Origin: Chelativorans sp.
GTDB taxonomy: Bacteria > Pseudomonadota > Alphaproteobacteria > Rhizobiales > Rhizobiaceae
Assembly (NCBI RefSeq): GCF_031180965.1
Contig: NZ_JAPSLH010000022.1
Coordinates: 1-64,000 of the forward strand
Direction: 5' to 3'
Length of the DNA: 64,000 nt
Below the pieces are notes generated by a model. That model was not told the origin of the DNA, made no database searches, and saw only the letters and a program-made list of their open reading frames with translations. Every line of letters begins with the position of its first letter. Within the stretch, counting starts at the first letter, position 1. Positions 35,121 to 43,714 of this stretch are shown piece after piece. The position numbers and the translations under genes are program-made.

Positions 35121-35305
35121 ACAAGCGCAAGGCCGTGCGTTTATGTAAACTAATTCTAAGCCGCAGCGATGCCGCCGCCTCAGCCAGCAGAATGGTTTAG
35201 CATCCGGTGCCCAACACGCGGCGCGGTCCGGCAGCCGGCAAATTGGCACGAGGTTCACCAAGTCGCGCGGCTAGGCCATCCGGCGAGGGCCTGACAGGCC
35301 TTGAA

Positions 35306-36334
35306 CTATTCCTTGTCGACCTGCGCCGGAGCGCCGGTCCGATTCGGGGGCAGGGTGGCGTCGTCGGCGACCGAACTTACCGTCTGAGGATCAACCGCAG
35401 ACCCGCTGCTCGTTGCTGCAGGCAGAATGGGCCTCCGCATCGGCAGCGGAAGAACCACGTCCTTCATGCTCGAAACCGTTGCGGATTGCGCTCGCAGGAG
35501 CCGGGCGTATTGATGGTAGCGAGCAAAGTTGCAGCGGTTGAAGGTCGCCTTTTCCCGGTAGCGGAACGCAGCCGGCAGGTCCTTATACGGCTTTCCGGTG
35601 GTCGTGGATATCATTTCCGGCGTTTCGAGCGAGGGCTCACGGAGCACATAAACATCCATCGCTTCGCTTTCGCAGATGAAGCGGCACCGGTCGGCGGTGT
35701 TCTCTACCTGGTCCGTACCGACAAATTGCGAATTCGGTGCGGGGAAATAATACCCGTCCGCTAGGCGGACGCAGAAGAGAAGCGTCCCGCTCGAGGAGAA
35801 TCTGGGCGCGGATCCTCTTGAGGACGATCGGGAGGAGGCAGAGCTTTTGGAAGAGGATCGGGAGGAGGCAGAGCTTTTCGAAGAGGGTCGGGAGACAGAC
35901 CGGCGTTCAGTTCTCTCGGCTCGTGACCGTGCGGCCGTCGAGCATTGCAGTGCGCGCATCCTGGCGCGCAGAGCGCTCAAATCTCTTCCGCCACCACTAG
36001 GCGAAGCCGCGATCTGACGCTCGACCGCCGAACGCCTCTGGGCAAGGTCCCGGCAAGCATTGAAAACTCCCGAGCGGGCTGTTTCCGAAGAGCATTGCCG
36101 TTGCCGCTCGAGTGCGCGAATGGCGCTCAGCTGACGCAAAAGCGGGGATGCTGCAGAATTGGATTGCTGCGCCGCCGCCCGCATTTGCCTCTGAAGGCTT
36201 GCACATGTCTCGGCCTGCGCGAATTGGGGGGATAAGGAGACGACCAGCAACAAAGCGAGCTGACAGGCGCGGCGGTGACTGATGGAAGGCAGCGAGACGT
36301 ACCAATTTGCCAAGCAGAGTGTCCCTCTCATCAT
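35306..36334 (-). CDS. DUF2865 secreted protein with Ser/Arg-rich repeats
   Basis: A 342-residue exported protein of unknown function. The signal peptide is near residues 22-41 (CQLALLLVVSLSPQFAQA). A Cys-containing helical region (ETCASLQRQMRAAAQQ to about 130) follows. Then comes a low-complexity stretch of repeated SSKSSASSRS units (about 155-180) and the conserved DUF2865 core from LLFCVRLADGYYFPAP to ATFNRCNFARYHQYARLL. The core holds CVRLADGYYFP and CRFICESEAMDVY, with cysteines likely to be disulfide-bonded. The double ATG start is preceded by GGAGAGG. The gene stands alone between convergent and divergent neighbours. Confidence 0.75.
   Translation of the reverse strand: MMRGTLCLANWYVSLPSISHRRACQLALLLVVSLSPQFAQAETCASLQRQMRAAAQQSNSAASPLLRQLSAIRALERQRQCSSETARSGVFNACRDLAQRRSAVERQIAASPSGGGRDLSALRARMRALQCSTAARSRAERTERRSVSRPSSKSSASSRSSSKSSASSRSSSRGSAPRFSSSGTLLFCVRLADGYYFPAPNSQFVGTDQVENTADRCRFICESEAMDVYVLREPSLETPEMISTTTGKPYKDLPAAFRYREKATFNRCNFARYHQYARLLRAQSATVSSMKDVVLPLPMRRPILPAATSSGSAVDPQTVSSVADDATLPPNRTGAPAQVDKE
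35821..35895 (-). repeat. 30-bp tandem repeat inside the DUF2865 gene
   Basis: Two nearly identical 30-bp units (35821-35850 and 35851-35880; the shared core is ATCGGGAGGAGGCAGAGC) and a degenerate partial third unit encode the Ser/Lys/Arg-rich linker of the DUF2865 protein. The unit length is a multiple of three, so copy-number change would keep the frame. Confidence 0.8.
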
Positions 36335-36853
36335 GCCTCTCCTGTCCTCTCATCCCGCGCCAGCGGGCCTGCAAGCGCCTGTGTCGACGGGCAGATCGAC
36401 GGATGCCTCGCGTGGTCCATCTGGCTGGTATAGACATATTGCCGGGGATTCGTTTAGGCAGGTCTAAGTTGTAGTGCATATATTTAATTATCTCTTTCCT
36501 TGTTTTCAGCTAAATTTGCATCTATCCGTGTATCGAAGGGTTTGCATCACGCTGACTTGGGTAAACCCCTAGGTTCTCCTACGTAGAGGCTCCCGCTTCC
36601 GAAGCATTTGCCCTGAGCGAAACGTAAGGTTCGATGGCCAGAACTGCGCCTCAAATGGAGGCGCGGACGACCATCGCGTCCAAATCTGCCGATATATTCG
36701 AATCGGTAGCGCGATTTAATCGTTTCTTTATCCCGGCGGTCGTATCACGGCAGCGTACGGATATCTCCCAGTCCCACCTGTATCCAGGAGGATACGGATA
36801 TTCCGAACCTAAGGATGCTTGGGCGGCGATCTCCGCCCGGATGGAGGGCGATG
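36335..36853. other. 519-base intergenic region, no convincing gene
   Basis: The gap lies between the divergent DUF2865 gene and the membrane-anchor gene. It is less GC-rich than its surroundings between about 36470 and 36560 and must hold both promoters. An open frame from 36634 overlaps the anchor gene out of frame and shows no recognisable product. The only structure I see is the repeat/hairpin pair at 36756-36801, listed separately. Confidence 0.5.
36756..36801 (+). promoter_or_regulatory. direct repeat and small hairpin upstream of PQQ dehydrogenase operon
   Basis: TACGGATAT occurs at 36756-36764 and 36793-36801, 37 bp apart. Within the second copy GTATCC (36780-36785) pairs with GGATAC (36790-36795) across AGGA. 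The cluster lies 50-100 bases before the membrane-anchor start and could be an operator. Confidence 0.3.
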
Positions 36854-37243
36854 ATGACCCGGAACATGCGCATCGCTGCCGGCCTGATCGCGCTTGGCGC
36901 TGCGGGCGGCCTCGTCATATCGACGATGAACTATTTCTCAAACTCGAGTGGGATCAACGGCACGGGGGGCGCGCTGCTCGTCATCACCTCCAGCGCGGCG
37001 GTCATGCTTGCCGCCCTGGTACTGGCGCTGCGGCCGGGGATGCGGGGTTGGCTGCGCGGAACACTTCTCGTTCCGCTCCTGCTGGGCATTCTGGGAACCG
37101 GCCTTGCCGCCTATTTCCTGGCCAGCACGTGGCTACAAGTCGCCATGGCCATCTGCCTGATCGGTTGGATCGTCGCGATCCTTTCCCGGCGTGCCCCGAC
37201 CGTCCATAGCGCAAGCATGGTGCAAGGAAAGGCATCCTCATGA
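36854..37243 (+). CDS. small four-helix membrane protein, putative anchor of PQQ dehydrogenase
   Basis: A 129-residue inner-membrane protein with four predicted helices: around IAAGLIALGAAGGLVI, LLVITSSAAVMLAALVLAL, LLVPLLLGILGTGLAAYFL and VAMAICLIGWIVAIL. I do not recognise a named family. The layout recalls the N-terminal five-helix membrane domain of membrane-bound glucose dehydrogenase (Gcd), which here is missing from the dehydrogenase. The two genes overlap by four bases (ATGA). The ATG at 36854 is preferred to 36851 because GGAGGG then has better spacing. A role as membrane anchor or quinone site is inference. Confidence 0.6.
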   Translation: MTRNMRIAAGLIALGAAGGLVISTMNYFSNSSGINGTGGALLVITSSAAVMLAALVLALRPGMRGWLRGTLLVPLLLGILGTGLAAYFLASTWLQVAMAICLIGWIVAILSRRAPTVHSASMVQGKASS

Positions 37244-39150
37244 AGCGAACCGTCTCATTGTGCTCCGGCCTTGCGTTGACAGCCGCGCTCGGCCTGGCGC
37301 CTGCCAACGCGCAGGACAGCACCTGGTCGACCTTCAACGGTGACCTGAAGGCGCAGAAATATTCACCCGCCGATCAGATTACGCCGCAAAATGTGGGCCA
37401 GCTTCAAAAAGCCTGGGAGGTCCACACCGGGGACGTGTCGGACGGCAGCGGCGGCGTGCCCATGTCGGTGTGGTCGGCGACGCCTCTGTTCGTCAACGAC
37501 ACGGTTTACGTCGGCACGCCCTTCTACAATATCGTCGCCATCGAGCCCGACACGGGCAAGGTGAAGTGGACCTATAAGAGCAAGGCGGTGCTTGAGGCGC
37601 TGACCCAGCCGGATCTTAAGAACCGCGGCGTTGCCTATTGGGAAGCGGCAAGCCCCGTTCCGGGTCAGCCCTGCCAGAAACGCATCTATATCGGCACAAT
37701 GGATGCGAAGCTCCATGCCGTGGACGCAGATACCGGCCAGCCCTGCGCCGATTTCGGCAAGGGTGGAGTTCTGGACATCAATGTGTGGAACACCACCAAC
37801 AACAAGTGGCCGCTGTCGATCCTGCAGCCGCCGACCGTCTACAAGGACAGGCTCTATATCGGCTGGGCGGGGAAGGACTGGGTGGAAAGCGAAGCCCCTC
37901 CGGGAACGGTCTTCGCGGTCGATGCAAGGACGGGCGAGCTGGAGTGGACGTTCGAAAGCATTCCGAAGAAGATGCAGGCCAGGACCGGCACGGCGAATGT
38001 CTGGGCCAGCATGTCCATCGATCCGGACCGCAATATCCTCTACCTGCCGATCAGTTCCCCCAGCCCGAATTTCTATGGCGGGAACCGCCTTGATCCCATT
38101 CCGCTGGCGACCTCGGTGACGGCGCTCGACACGGAGACGGGAAACGTCATCTGGAGCCGGCAGCTCGTGCACCACGATCTCTGGGATCTGGATACCAACG
38201 CACCGCCGACGCTTGTGGATATCGACAAAGACGGCCAGGTGATCCCTGCGTTGGTGCAGACATCAAAGCAGGGCTTTCTCTACGTCCTCAACCGCTATAC
38301 GGGCGAGCCTGTGTATCCGATCGAGGAGCGGCCGGTTCCCGCCTCAGATGCGGCGGGGGAGATGGCGGCCAAGACGCAGCCCTTCGTGGAGCGCCCGCAG
38401 CCGCTCGTTGATGCAGAATGGCCGGGCGTGTTCTGGCTGGCCGACGCGCTGAGCTTCGGCTATTGCAGCCGTAAGTTGAAGGAGCTCCGCTACGAAGGCC
38501 GGTTTACGCCGCCCAGCCTGCAGGGAACGCTCGTCTATCCGCCGACGGTCGGCGGCGTGGAATGGGGCGGTGGTGCGGTGGATCCGGAGAGCCAGACTTT
38601 CGTGGTCAATCACTCCCATGTCGTCCAGATCTACCAGCTCATTCCCAGGGAACAATACAATAAGGATGTCGAGGATCGGGCGCACCAGCTCGGTGGCCTC
38701 GCGCCGATGAACGACAGCCCCTATGGCTTCCGCCTGACGACGTTCCTCAATCCGCTGGGCATGCCCTGCTGGAACCCGCCTTACGGAGAGCTTTCCGCCT
38801 ATGATCTGAAGACCGGCGATCTGTTGTGGCGCAAGCCCATGGGCGCCGTCCAGAAATGGGGCTTCTACATGCCCGATTCCTGGGGCTCGGTGACTATCGG
38901 CGGCCCGGTGGTCACGAAGGGCGGTCTCGTCTTCATCGGCGCCTCCATGGACGCGAAAGTGCGCGCCTTCGATCAGAAGACCGGGGAGCTGCTATGGAAG
39001 GCGCAGGTGGAAGCTCCGGCTGTCGCCCTGCCTGCCATATACACTTATAAGGGAAAGCAGTATGTGGTCTTCGTGGCCGGCGGCAACTCGATCCTGACGC
39101 CGCGCGTAGGCGACCAGGTCATCGCCTTCACCTTGCCGGACGCGAACTGA
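37240..39150 (+). CDS. PQQ-dependent dehydrogenase, glucose/quinate family, without membrane domain
   Basis: A 636-residue periplasmic quinoprotein. The signal peptide is residues 1-24 (cleavage after ANA). The mature part is an eight-bladed propeller: WSTFNGDLKAQKYSPADQIT at the start, NVWASMSIDPDRNILYLPIS, then HHDLWDLDTNAPPTLVDI with the active-site Asp region and QTSKQGFLYVLNRYTG. These match the glucose/quinate/shikimate dehydrogenase group rather than methanol dehydrogenase. It oxidises a sugar or polyol in the periplasm and passes electrons to quinone. Classical members carry five helices at the N terminus; here a separate overlapping gene encodes four. No PQQ-synthesis gene is in the window. 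Confidence 0.85.
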   Translation: MKRTVSLCSGLALTAALGLAPANAQDSTWSTFNGDLKAQKYSPADQITPQNVGQLQKAWEVHTGDVSDGSGGVPMSVWSATPLFVNDTVYVGTPFYNIVAIEPDTGKVKWTYKSKAVLEALTQPDLKNRGVAYWEAASPVPGQPCQKRIYIGTMDAKLHAVDADTGQPCADFGKGGVLDINVWNTTNNKWPLSILQPPTVYKDRLYIGWAGKDWVESEAPPGTVFAVDARTGELEWTFESIPKKMQARTGTANVWASMSIDPDRNILYLPISSPSPNFYGGNRLDPIPLATSVTALDTETGNVIWSRQLVHHDLWDLDTNAPPTLVDIDKDGQVIPALVQTSKQGFLYVLNRYTGEPVYPIEERPVPASDAAGEMAAKTQPFVERPQPLVDAEWPGVFWLADALSFGYCSRKLKELRYEGRFTPPSLQGTLVYPPTVGGVEWGGGAVDPESQTFVVNHSHVVQIYQLIPREQYNKDVEDRAHQLGGLAPMNDSPYGFRLTTFLNPLGMPCWNPPYGELSAYDLKTGDLLWRKPMGAVQKWGFYMPDSWGSVTIGGPVVTKGGLVFIGASMDAKVRAFDQKTGELLWKAQVEAPAVALPAIYTYKGKQYVVFVAGGNSILTPRVGDQVIAFTLPDAN

Positions 39151-39185
39151 CCAAGGACGTCCCCGCGGAGCAGCACATCGTGGAG

Positions 39186-39217
39186 ACAGGCCATGCCGCC
39201 GGGCCTGGCCTGTTTCC
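39186..39217. terminator. bidirectional terminator candidate
   Basis: ACAGGCCA at 39186-39193 pairs perfectly with TGGCCTGT at 39206-39213 around a GC-rich 12-base loop and is followed by TTTC on the plus strand. It sits between the convergent PQQ dehydrogenase and DUF2165 genes. Confidence 0.5.
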
Positions 39218-39234
39218 TAGACCGCCGATCCTGC

Positions 39235-39732
39235 CTACCTGTCGTCCTGGTCCGGCATGGCCACGAAGATCAGCACGGCGATGATCGTGATGAAGAAGCG
39301 AAAGGCGGATTCGATGCCGTTCCAGGTTTGCGACATCCACATCCCGAACCATTCGCCGCCGACCGACATGAACCCGACCTGCCAGACAAGGAAGCCGACG
39401 GCGAGGCCTGCGATCGCCCACTTCTTCGAGCGGTTGAAGGAACGCGCGTCGGTGCCCAGGTGCCCGAGCATGCTGAACGCGCCGATCCAGCACAGGATCG
39501 CGGTCAGCGTCTCCGCCGCGATGATGAAGTTGTAGGCGACGTGGTGCAGCACCGGGCTGGTGATCGCGCGGTATTTGATGGTCGCATCCGGGAAGATCGT
39601 GTCCATCATCAACACGTGCTGCACGAAGGCGAAATTGGTGCCGTAATCGGTGATGTTGCCGAAGGAAACCAGCGTTGCAAAGAAGGCGATGGCGGCAACG
39701 AATGCGGTTTTGCTCAAGCGGGTGATCAGCAT
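39235..39732 (-). CDS. DUF2165 small integral membrane protein
   Basis: A 165-residue inner-membrane protein with four helices. Recognisable DUF2165 features are GNITDYGTNFAFVQHVLMMD after helix 1, YNFIIAAETLTAILCWIGA of helix 2 and a WFGMWMSQTWNG segment before the last helix. Function is unknown in the family. The start at 39732 follows GGGAGC. It is convergent to the PQQ dehydrogenase. Confidence 0.8.
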   Translation of the reverse strand: MLITRLSKTAFVAAIAFFATLVSFGNITDYGTNFAFVQHVLMMDTIFPDATIKYRAITSPVLHHVAYNFIIAAETLTAILCWIGAFSMLGHLGTDARSFNRSKKWAIAGLAVGFLVWQVGFMSVGGEWFGMWMSQTWNGIESAFRFFITIIAVLIFVAMPDQDDR

Positions 39733-39871
39733 GTTTTGCTCCCAAGACCGGTCTCGCTTGATACTGGTGCCGCCGGGTTAAGACAGCATTAGCTGGAGCC
39801 TGGAGTTCCCAGGCAATGTCCAGAGTCACCCCGACCCTTGACACCGCCATGTCTCTGCCGCACCTTGAAGT

Positions 39872-39888
39872 GGTCAGGCCAATTGACC
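39872..39888. promoter_or_regulatory. operator-like inverted repeat upstream of gntR/TRAP operon
   Basis: GGTCA (39872-39876) and TGACC (39884-39888) form a 5-bp inverted repeat around 7 bases, 26 bases before the gntR start. FadR-type GntR proteins often bind sites with GGTC/GACC or GGT/ACC arms. Confidence 0.35.
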
Positions 39889-39914
39889 GCTTACGGGAGG
39901 AGCGTTAGGGGGCA

Positions 39915-40637
39915 ATGCCTCTTCAAGCCATCGAACCGCGCCGGCTCTACCGCCAGGTTGCCGATCAGCTAGGTCAGCTGATCGACCGGGGCGAGTATGC
40001 GATTGGCGACCGCCTTCCCAGCGAGCGCGAGCTCGCCGACCGGCTCGGCATCTCACGCCCCACGGTGCGCGAGGCGTTGATCGCGCTGGAGGTCCAGGGG
40101 CGGGTGCGGATTCGGGTCGGCTCCGGCATCTATGTCACGGCACCGCCGCATGCCGGCGCGCCTGACGACGAGAATGGCGAAGGCCCATTCGAGCTTCTGA
40201 GAGCTCGCGAATTCCTCGAATCTGCCATCGCGGCGGAAGCGGCGCGTTCGGCCCGCGCGGATCATGTGGCGCGGCTGGATGACGTGCTGAAGAGAATGAA
40301 AACCAGCCGGCGTCCTTCCGAGGAGGTCATTGACCTCGACCGCGAATTCCACACGGCCATGGCCGAGATCTTGGGCAATGCGGTCCTTGTGCGTGTCGTC
40401 AGGGAACTGTTCGACGAGCGCATGAACCCGTATTTCCAGCGCCTTTCCAGCTATTTCGAGAACCGCCAATCCTGGGACGCCGCCTGGAATGAGCATGGCG
40501 AGATACGCGATGCGGTGGCCGCGCACGACCCGGAAAAGGCAAAGGCGGCGATGGAGCGGCATTTGCGCCAGTCCCAACTGAGATTTTCGCGCAGCTTCGC
40601 GGAAACGTCCGCTGCCAGGGAGGTGGCGGAACACTGA
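39915..40637 (+). CDS. GntR-family (FadR subfamily) transcriptional regulator
   Basis: A 240-residue regulator. The winged HTH is at about 10-75 (LPSERELADRLGISRPTVRE, ALIALEVQGRVRIRVGSG). A helical FCD ligand domain is at about 95-225, with metal-type residues in DLDREFHTAMAEI and EHGEIRDAV. It is the first gene before the TRAP transporter on the same strand, 49 bases apart. It probably represses the transport and dehydrogenase genes until a sugar acid binds. Confidence 0.92.
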   Translation: MPLQAIEPRRLYRQVADQLGQLIDRGEYAIGDRLPSERELADRLGISRPTVREALIALEVQGRVRIRVGSGIYVTAPPHAGAPDDENGEGPFELLRAREFLESAIAAEAARSARADHVARLDDVLKRMKTSRRPSEEVIDLDREFHTAMAEILGNAVLVRVVRELFDERMNPYFQRLSSYFENRQSWDAAWNEHGEIRDAVAAHDPEKAKAAMERHLRQSQLRFSRSFAETSAAREVAEH

Positions 40638-40686
40638 GCACGGCCCGGAGAACCGGCCGAACATTGTTGATGAAGACAGGGAGGAA

Positions 40687-41664
40687 ATGATGCGTTTCAC
40701 ATATGCGAAACTTCTTGGGGCTGTAGCGGCGCTGGCCATGTCTGGAGTGGCCGCCTCTGCGCAGACGGCGCTCAAATGGGCGCATGTTTACGAGACCTCC
40801 GAGCCCTTCCACACCGAATCCGTCTGGGCAGCCGAGGAAATCGAGAAGCGCACCGAAGGGCGCTACACCATCGACGTGTTCCCGGCTTCGCAGCTGGGCA
40901 AGGAGTCTGACATCAATCAGGGCCTGACGCTGGGGACCGTGGACATCATCATCTCCGGCTCGAGCTTCGCCGCGCGCGAGTTCCCGCGGATCGGCGTCAC
41001 CTATTTTCCCTTCATCTTCCGCGACGCCAACCACCTGCTCGCCTATACGAAATCCGACAAGTACAAGGAGCTGACGGCCGGCTACGAGGAGGCGTCGGGG
41101 CACCACATCACCGCCACCACCTATTACGGCACGCGGCACACCACCTCGAACCGGCCGATCGAGAAATGCGCGGACATGCAGGGCCTCAAGATGCGTGTGC
41201 CGGACGTGCCGGCCTATCTCGCGATGCCGCGCGCTTGCGGTGCCAACACCACGCCGATCGCCTTCGCCGAAGTCTATCTCGCCCTGCAGCAGGGAACGGT
41301 CGAAGCGCAGGAGAACCCGCTGACCACGATCGAGGCCAAGAAATTCTACGAGGTGCAGAAACACATCGTGCTGACCGGCCATATCGTCGATCACCTGAAC
41401 ACGATCGTGTCGCAGACGCGCTGGTCCCAGCTTTCCGACGAGGACAAGGCGATCTTCACGGAAGTGATGCAGGAGGCTGCCAAGCGCGCGACTGACAAGA
41501 TCGTCGCGCGCGAGACGGAGCTGGTCAAGGAGTTCAAGGAGAGGGGCCTCACCGTGACGGAGGTCGACCGCGCCGACTTCGAGAAGGCCGTGATGGAGAA
41601 GGTCACCTTCGAGGAATTCGGCTATGAGAAGGCCGATTGGGAGGCGATCCGCGCCGTCCAGTAG
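40687..41664 (+). CDS. dctP: TRAP transporter substrate-binding protein DctP
   Basis: A 325-residue periplasmic binding protein of the DctP family. The signal peptide is about 1-25 (cleavage after ASA). The mature start is ALKWAHVYETSEPFHTES. The carboxylate-binding Arg is in LKMRVPDVPAYLAM (R170), and R150 in YYGTRHTTS is the second conserved basic residue. The helix LQQGTVEAQENPL is typical. The ATG-ATG start follows GGGAGG. With an idonate-dehydrogenase-like gene in the operon, the ligand is probably a sugar acid. Confidence 0.93.
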   Translation: MMRFTYAKLLGAVAALAMSGVAASAQTALKWAHVYETSEPFHTESVWAAEEIEKRTEGRYTIDVFPASQLGKESDINQGLTLGTVDIIISGSSFAAREFPRIGVTYFPFIFRDANHLLAYTKSDKYKELTAGYEEASGHHITATTYYGTRHTTSNRPIEKCADMQGLKMRVPDVPAYLAMPRACGANTTPIAFAEVYLALQQGTVEAQENPLTTIEAKKFYEVQKHIVLTGHIVDHLNTIVSQTRWSQLSDEDKAIFTEVMQEAAKRATDKIVARETELVKEFKERGLTVTEVDRADFEKAVMEKVTFEEFGYEKADWEAIRAVQ

Positions 41665-41686
41665 CGGCGGGGCGGCCTCATCCTCA

Positions 41687-41708
41687 CCCGGCGCCGCTCG
41701 GCGCCGGG
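41687..41708 (+). other. GC-rich hairpin between dctP and dctQ
   Basis: CCCGGCGCCG at 41687-41696 and CGGCGCCGGG at 41699-41708 form a perfect 10-bp stem in the 67-base gap after the binding-protein gene. It is followed by TTCCCTTT. It can act as a 3'-end stabiliser or leaky terminator. Confidence 0.6.
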
Positions 41709-41731
41709 TTCCCTTTGACCCGGAGTCGCCG

Positions 41732-42304
41732 ATGAACGAAGAGGTCCACACGCAGATCACGGCGGAGGAGATCGCGCACGCCTTCGAGGAGCAGGCCGCG
41801 CCTGCCGATCTTTCCCGCTACGCGGTCGAGGACTGGGTAACGTTGGTCGTCTTCTGGGGAATGGCGGCCTGCGTGTTCCTGCAATTCTTCACCCGCTATG
41901 TCCTCAACAACAGTTTCGCCTGGACCGAGGAGATCGCGATCAACTGCCTGGTTGTCGTGGTCTTCCTCGGTGCGGTGATGTGCACGCGGATGATGCGGCA
42001 CATCCATGTGGATATCGTCTACCGGTATCTGCCGGCGCCGGCGGGACGGCTTCTCGCCCTTGCGGTCAGCCTCATAACCATCGCCTTCTTCGCTTACATG
42101 TCCTGGCTCCTGTGGCGTTACACCGCCGTCGTCCACCGCGAGCGGATGGTGACGATCGATCTGCCGCGCAACATCGTCTTCTATTCGGTATTCGCCGGCT
42201 TTGTGCTGATGCTCCTGCGCCAGATCCAGGTCTTTGTCGCCGATATCCGGCGCGGCTATTCGATCCTCGAGCGCCCCGCTGCGTTCGACGAATACGGAGC
42301 CTGA
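41732..42304 (+). CDS. dctQ: TRAP transporter small permease DctQ
   Basis: A 190-residue inner-membrane protein with four helices: VTLVVFWGMAACVFLQFFT, the family motif NNSFAWTEEIAINCLVVVVF, LLALAVSLITIAFFAYMS and IVFYSVFAGFVLMLLRQI. The N-terminal cytoplasmic stretch of about 35 residues is longer than usual. Start at 41732 with GGAG upstream. It is a subunit of the Na+-driven TRAP transporter with the large permease three bases downstream. Confidence 0.92.
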   Translation: MNEEVHTQITAEEIAHAFEEQAAPADLSRYAVEDWVTLVVFWGMAACVFLQFFTRYVLNNSFAWTEEIAINCLVVVVFLGAVMCTRMMRHIHVDIVYRYLPAPAGRLLALAVSLITIAFFAYMSWLLWRYTAVVHRERMVTIDLPRNIVFYSVFAGFVLMLLRQIQVFVADIRRGYSILERPAAFDEYGA

Positions 42305-42307
42305 ACC

Positions 42308-43714
42308 ATGCTGCTCCTGATCGGCTCCTTCGTCCTTCTGATGATCCTCGGCGTGCCCGTGGCCGTTTCGATGGCCTCCGCATCCCTTCTTTATCTCGTG
42401 ATCTACGGTGTGGCGCCCGACATCATCGCCGCCCAGCGCATGATCGCGGGGGTCGAAAGCTTTCCGCTGCTCGCCGTGCCCTTCTTCATCCTCGCCGGCA
42501 ATCTCATGAACACAGCTGGCGTCACCGGACGCATCTATACCTTCGCGCTAGCGGTCGTTGGCTGGATGAAGGGCGGCCTGGCGCAGGTGAACATCCTGGG
42601 CTCGGTCGTCTTTGCCGGAATGTCCGGCGCGGCGCTCGCCGATGCCGCGGGCCTTGGTACCGTGGAGATCAAGGCGATGCGTGATCATGGCTACCCGGTA
42701 GAGGCGGCGGTCGGCGTGACCGCGGCGTCTTCCACGCTGGGCCCGATCTTCCCGCCGTCGCTGCCTTTCGTGATCTACGGCATGATGGCCAACGTCTCGA
42801 TCGGCGCGCTCTTCATGGCGGGGATCCTGCCCGGCCTTGTCATGATGCTCCTGATGATGGCAACGGTGGCCTTCTTCGCCTATCGCCGCGGCTGGGGCTC
42901 GGACACGCCGTTCAGTCTGCGCCGGCTCGCGGCCGCTTCAGCCGAGGTGCTCGTGGTCGCCGCCTTCCCGGTCGCCGTGTACCTGCTGGTGGCGGCGGGC
43001 CTGTCGCCCAATCTCGCCGTGATCATCGCCCTGGTCGCTCTGGTCCTGCTCGACTGGTATTTCGATTTTTCCGCCGTCATGGCCCTGATGACGCCGGTTA
43101 TCCTGATCGGCGGCATGACGATGGGCTGGTTCACGCCCACGGAAGCGGCGGTGGCTGCGGTGATCTGGTCGCTCTTCCTCGGGCTGGTTCGCTATCGCTC
43201 GATGACGCTCCGCTCGCTCGCCAAGGCCAGCTTTGACACGATCGAGACGACCGCCTCCGTTCTTTTCATCGTCACGGCCGCGTCCATCTTCGCCTGGCTG
43301 CTCACAGTCAGCCAGGCGGCCCAGTATTTCTCCGATCTCGTCTTCTCGCTCACCGACAACAAATGGGTCTTCCTGATCCTGGTGAACGTGCTGCTCCTGG
43401 CGCTTGGCTGCTTCCTCGATACCATCGCGGCGATCACCATCATGGTTCCCATCCTGATGCCGATCATCGCGAAATTCGAGATCGATCCGGTTCATTTCGG
43501 GCTGGTGCTGACGCTCAACCTGATGATCGGTCTGCTGACGCCGCCGGTGGGCGTCGTCATGTTCGTTCTTTCGCGCATCGCGAAGCTCTCCATCGAGCGG
43601 ACGACGATGGCGATCCTGCCCTGGCTGGTCCCGCTGCTTGCCGCGCTGCTGATCATCACCTTCTTTCCGGCCCTGTCGCTGTGGCTGCCGACGCAACTGG
43701 GACTGATCCGATGA
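42308..43714 (+). CDS. dctM: TRAP transporter large permease DctM
   Basis: A 468-residue inner-membrane transport subunit, slightly longer than the usual 425-430. It has about 12-13 helices and the family motifs VPFFILAGNLMNTAGVT, VFAGMSGAALADAAGLG, SSTLGPIFPPSLPFVIYG and LNLMIGLLTPPVGVVMF. It uses an ion gradient to import the ligand captured by DctP. The stop overlaps the start of the dehydrogenase gene (ATGA). Confidence 0.94.
   Translation: MLLLIGSFVLLMILGVPVAVSMASASLLYLVIYGVAPDIIAAQRMIAGVESFPLLAVPFFILAGNLMNTAGVTGRIYTFALAVVGWMKGGLAQVNILGSVVFAGMSGAALADAAGLGTVEIKAMRDHGYPVEAAVGVTAASSTLGPIFPPSLPFVIYGMMANVSIGALFMAGILPGLVMMLLMMATVAFFAYRRGWGSDTPFSLRRLAAASAEVLVVAAFPVAVYLLVAAGLSPNLAVIIALVALVLLDWYFDFSAVMALMTPVILIGGMTMGWFTPTEAAVAAVIWSLFLGLVRYRSMTLRSLAKASFDTIETTASVLFIVTAASIFAWLLTVSQAAQYFSDLVFSLTDNKWVFLILVNVLLLALGCFLDTIAAITIMVPILMPIIAKFEIDPVHFGLVLTLNLMIGLLTPPVGVVMFVLSRIAKLSIERTTMAILPWLVPLLAALLIITFFPALSLWLPTQLGLIR

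Noticed and set aside
35821-35895. Short tandem repeats as a possible CRISPR array
   Set aside because: The units are adjacent without unique spacers, lie inside a coding frame and have no cas genes nearby.
36634-37209. An open frame of 191 codons before and across the membrane-anchor gene
   Set aside because: Its second half is a frame shadow of the four-helix protein, and the first half shows no recognisable protein and no good ribosome-binding site.
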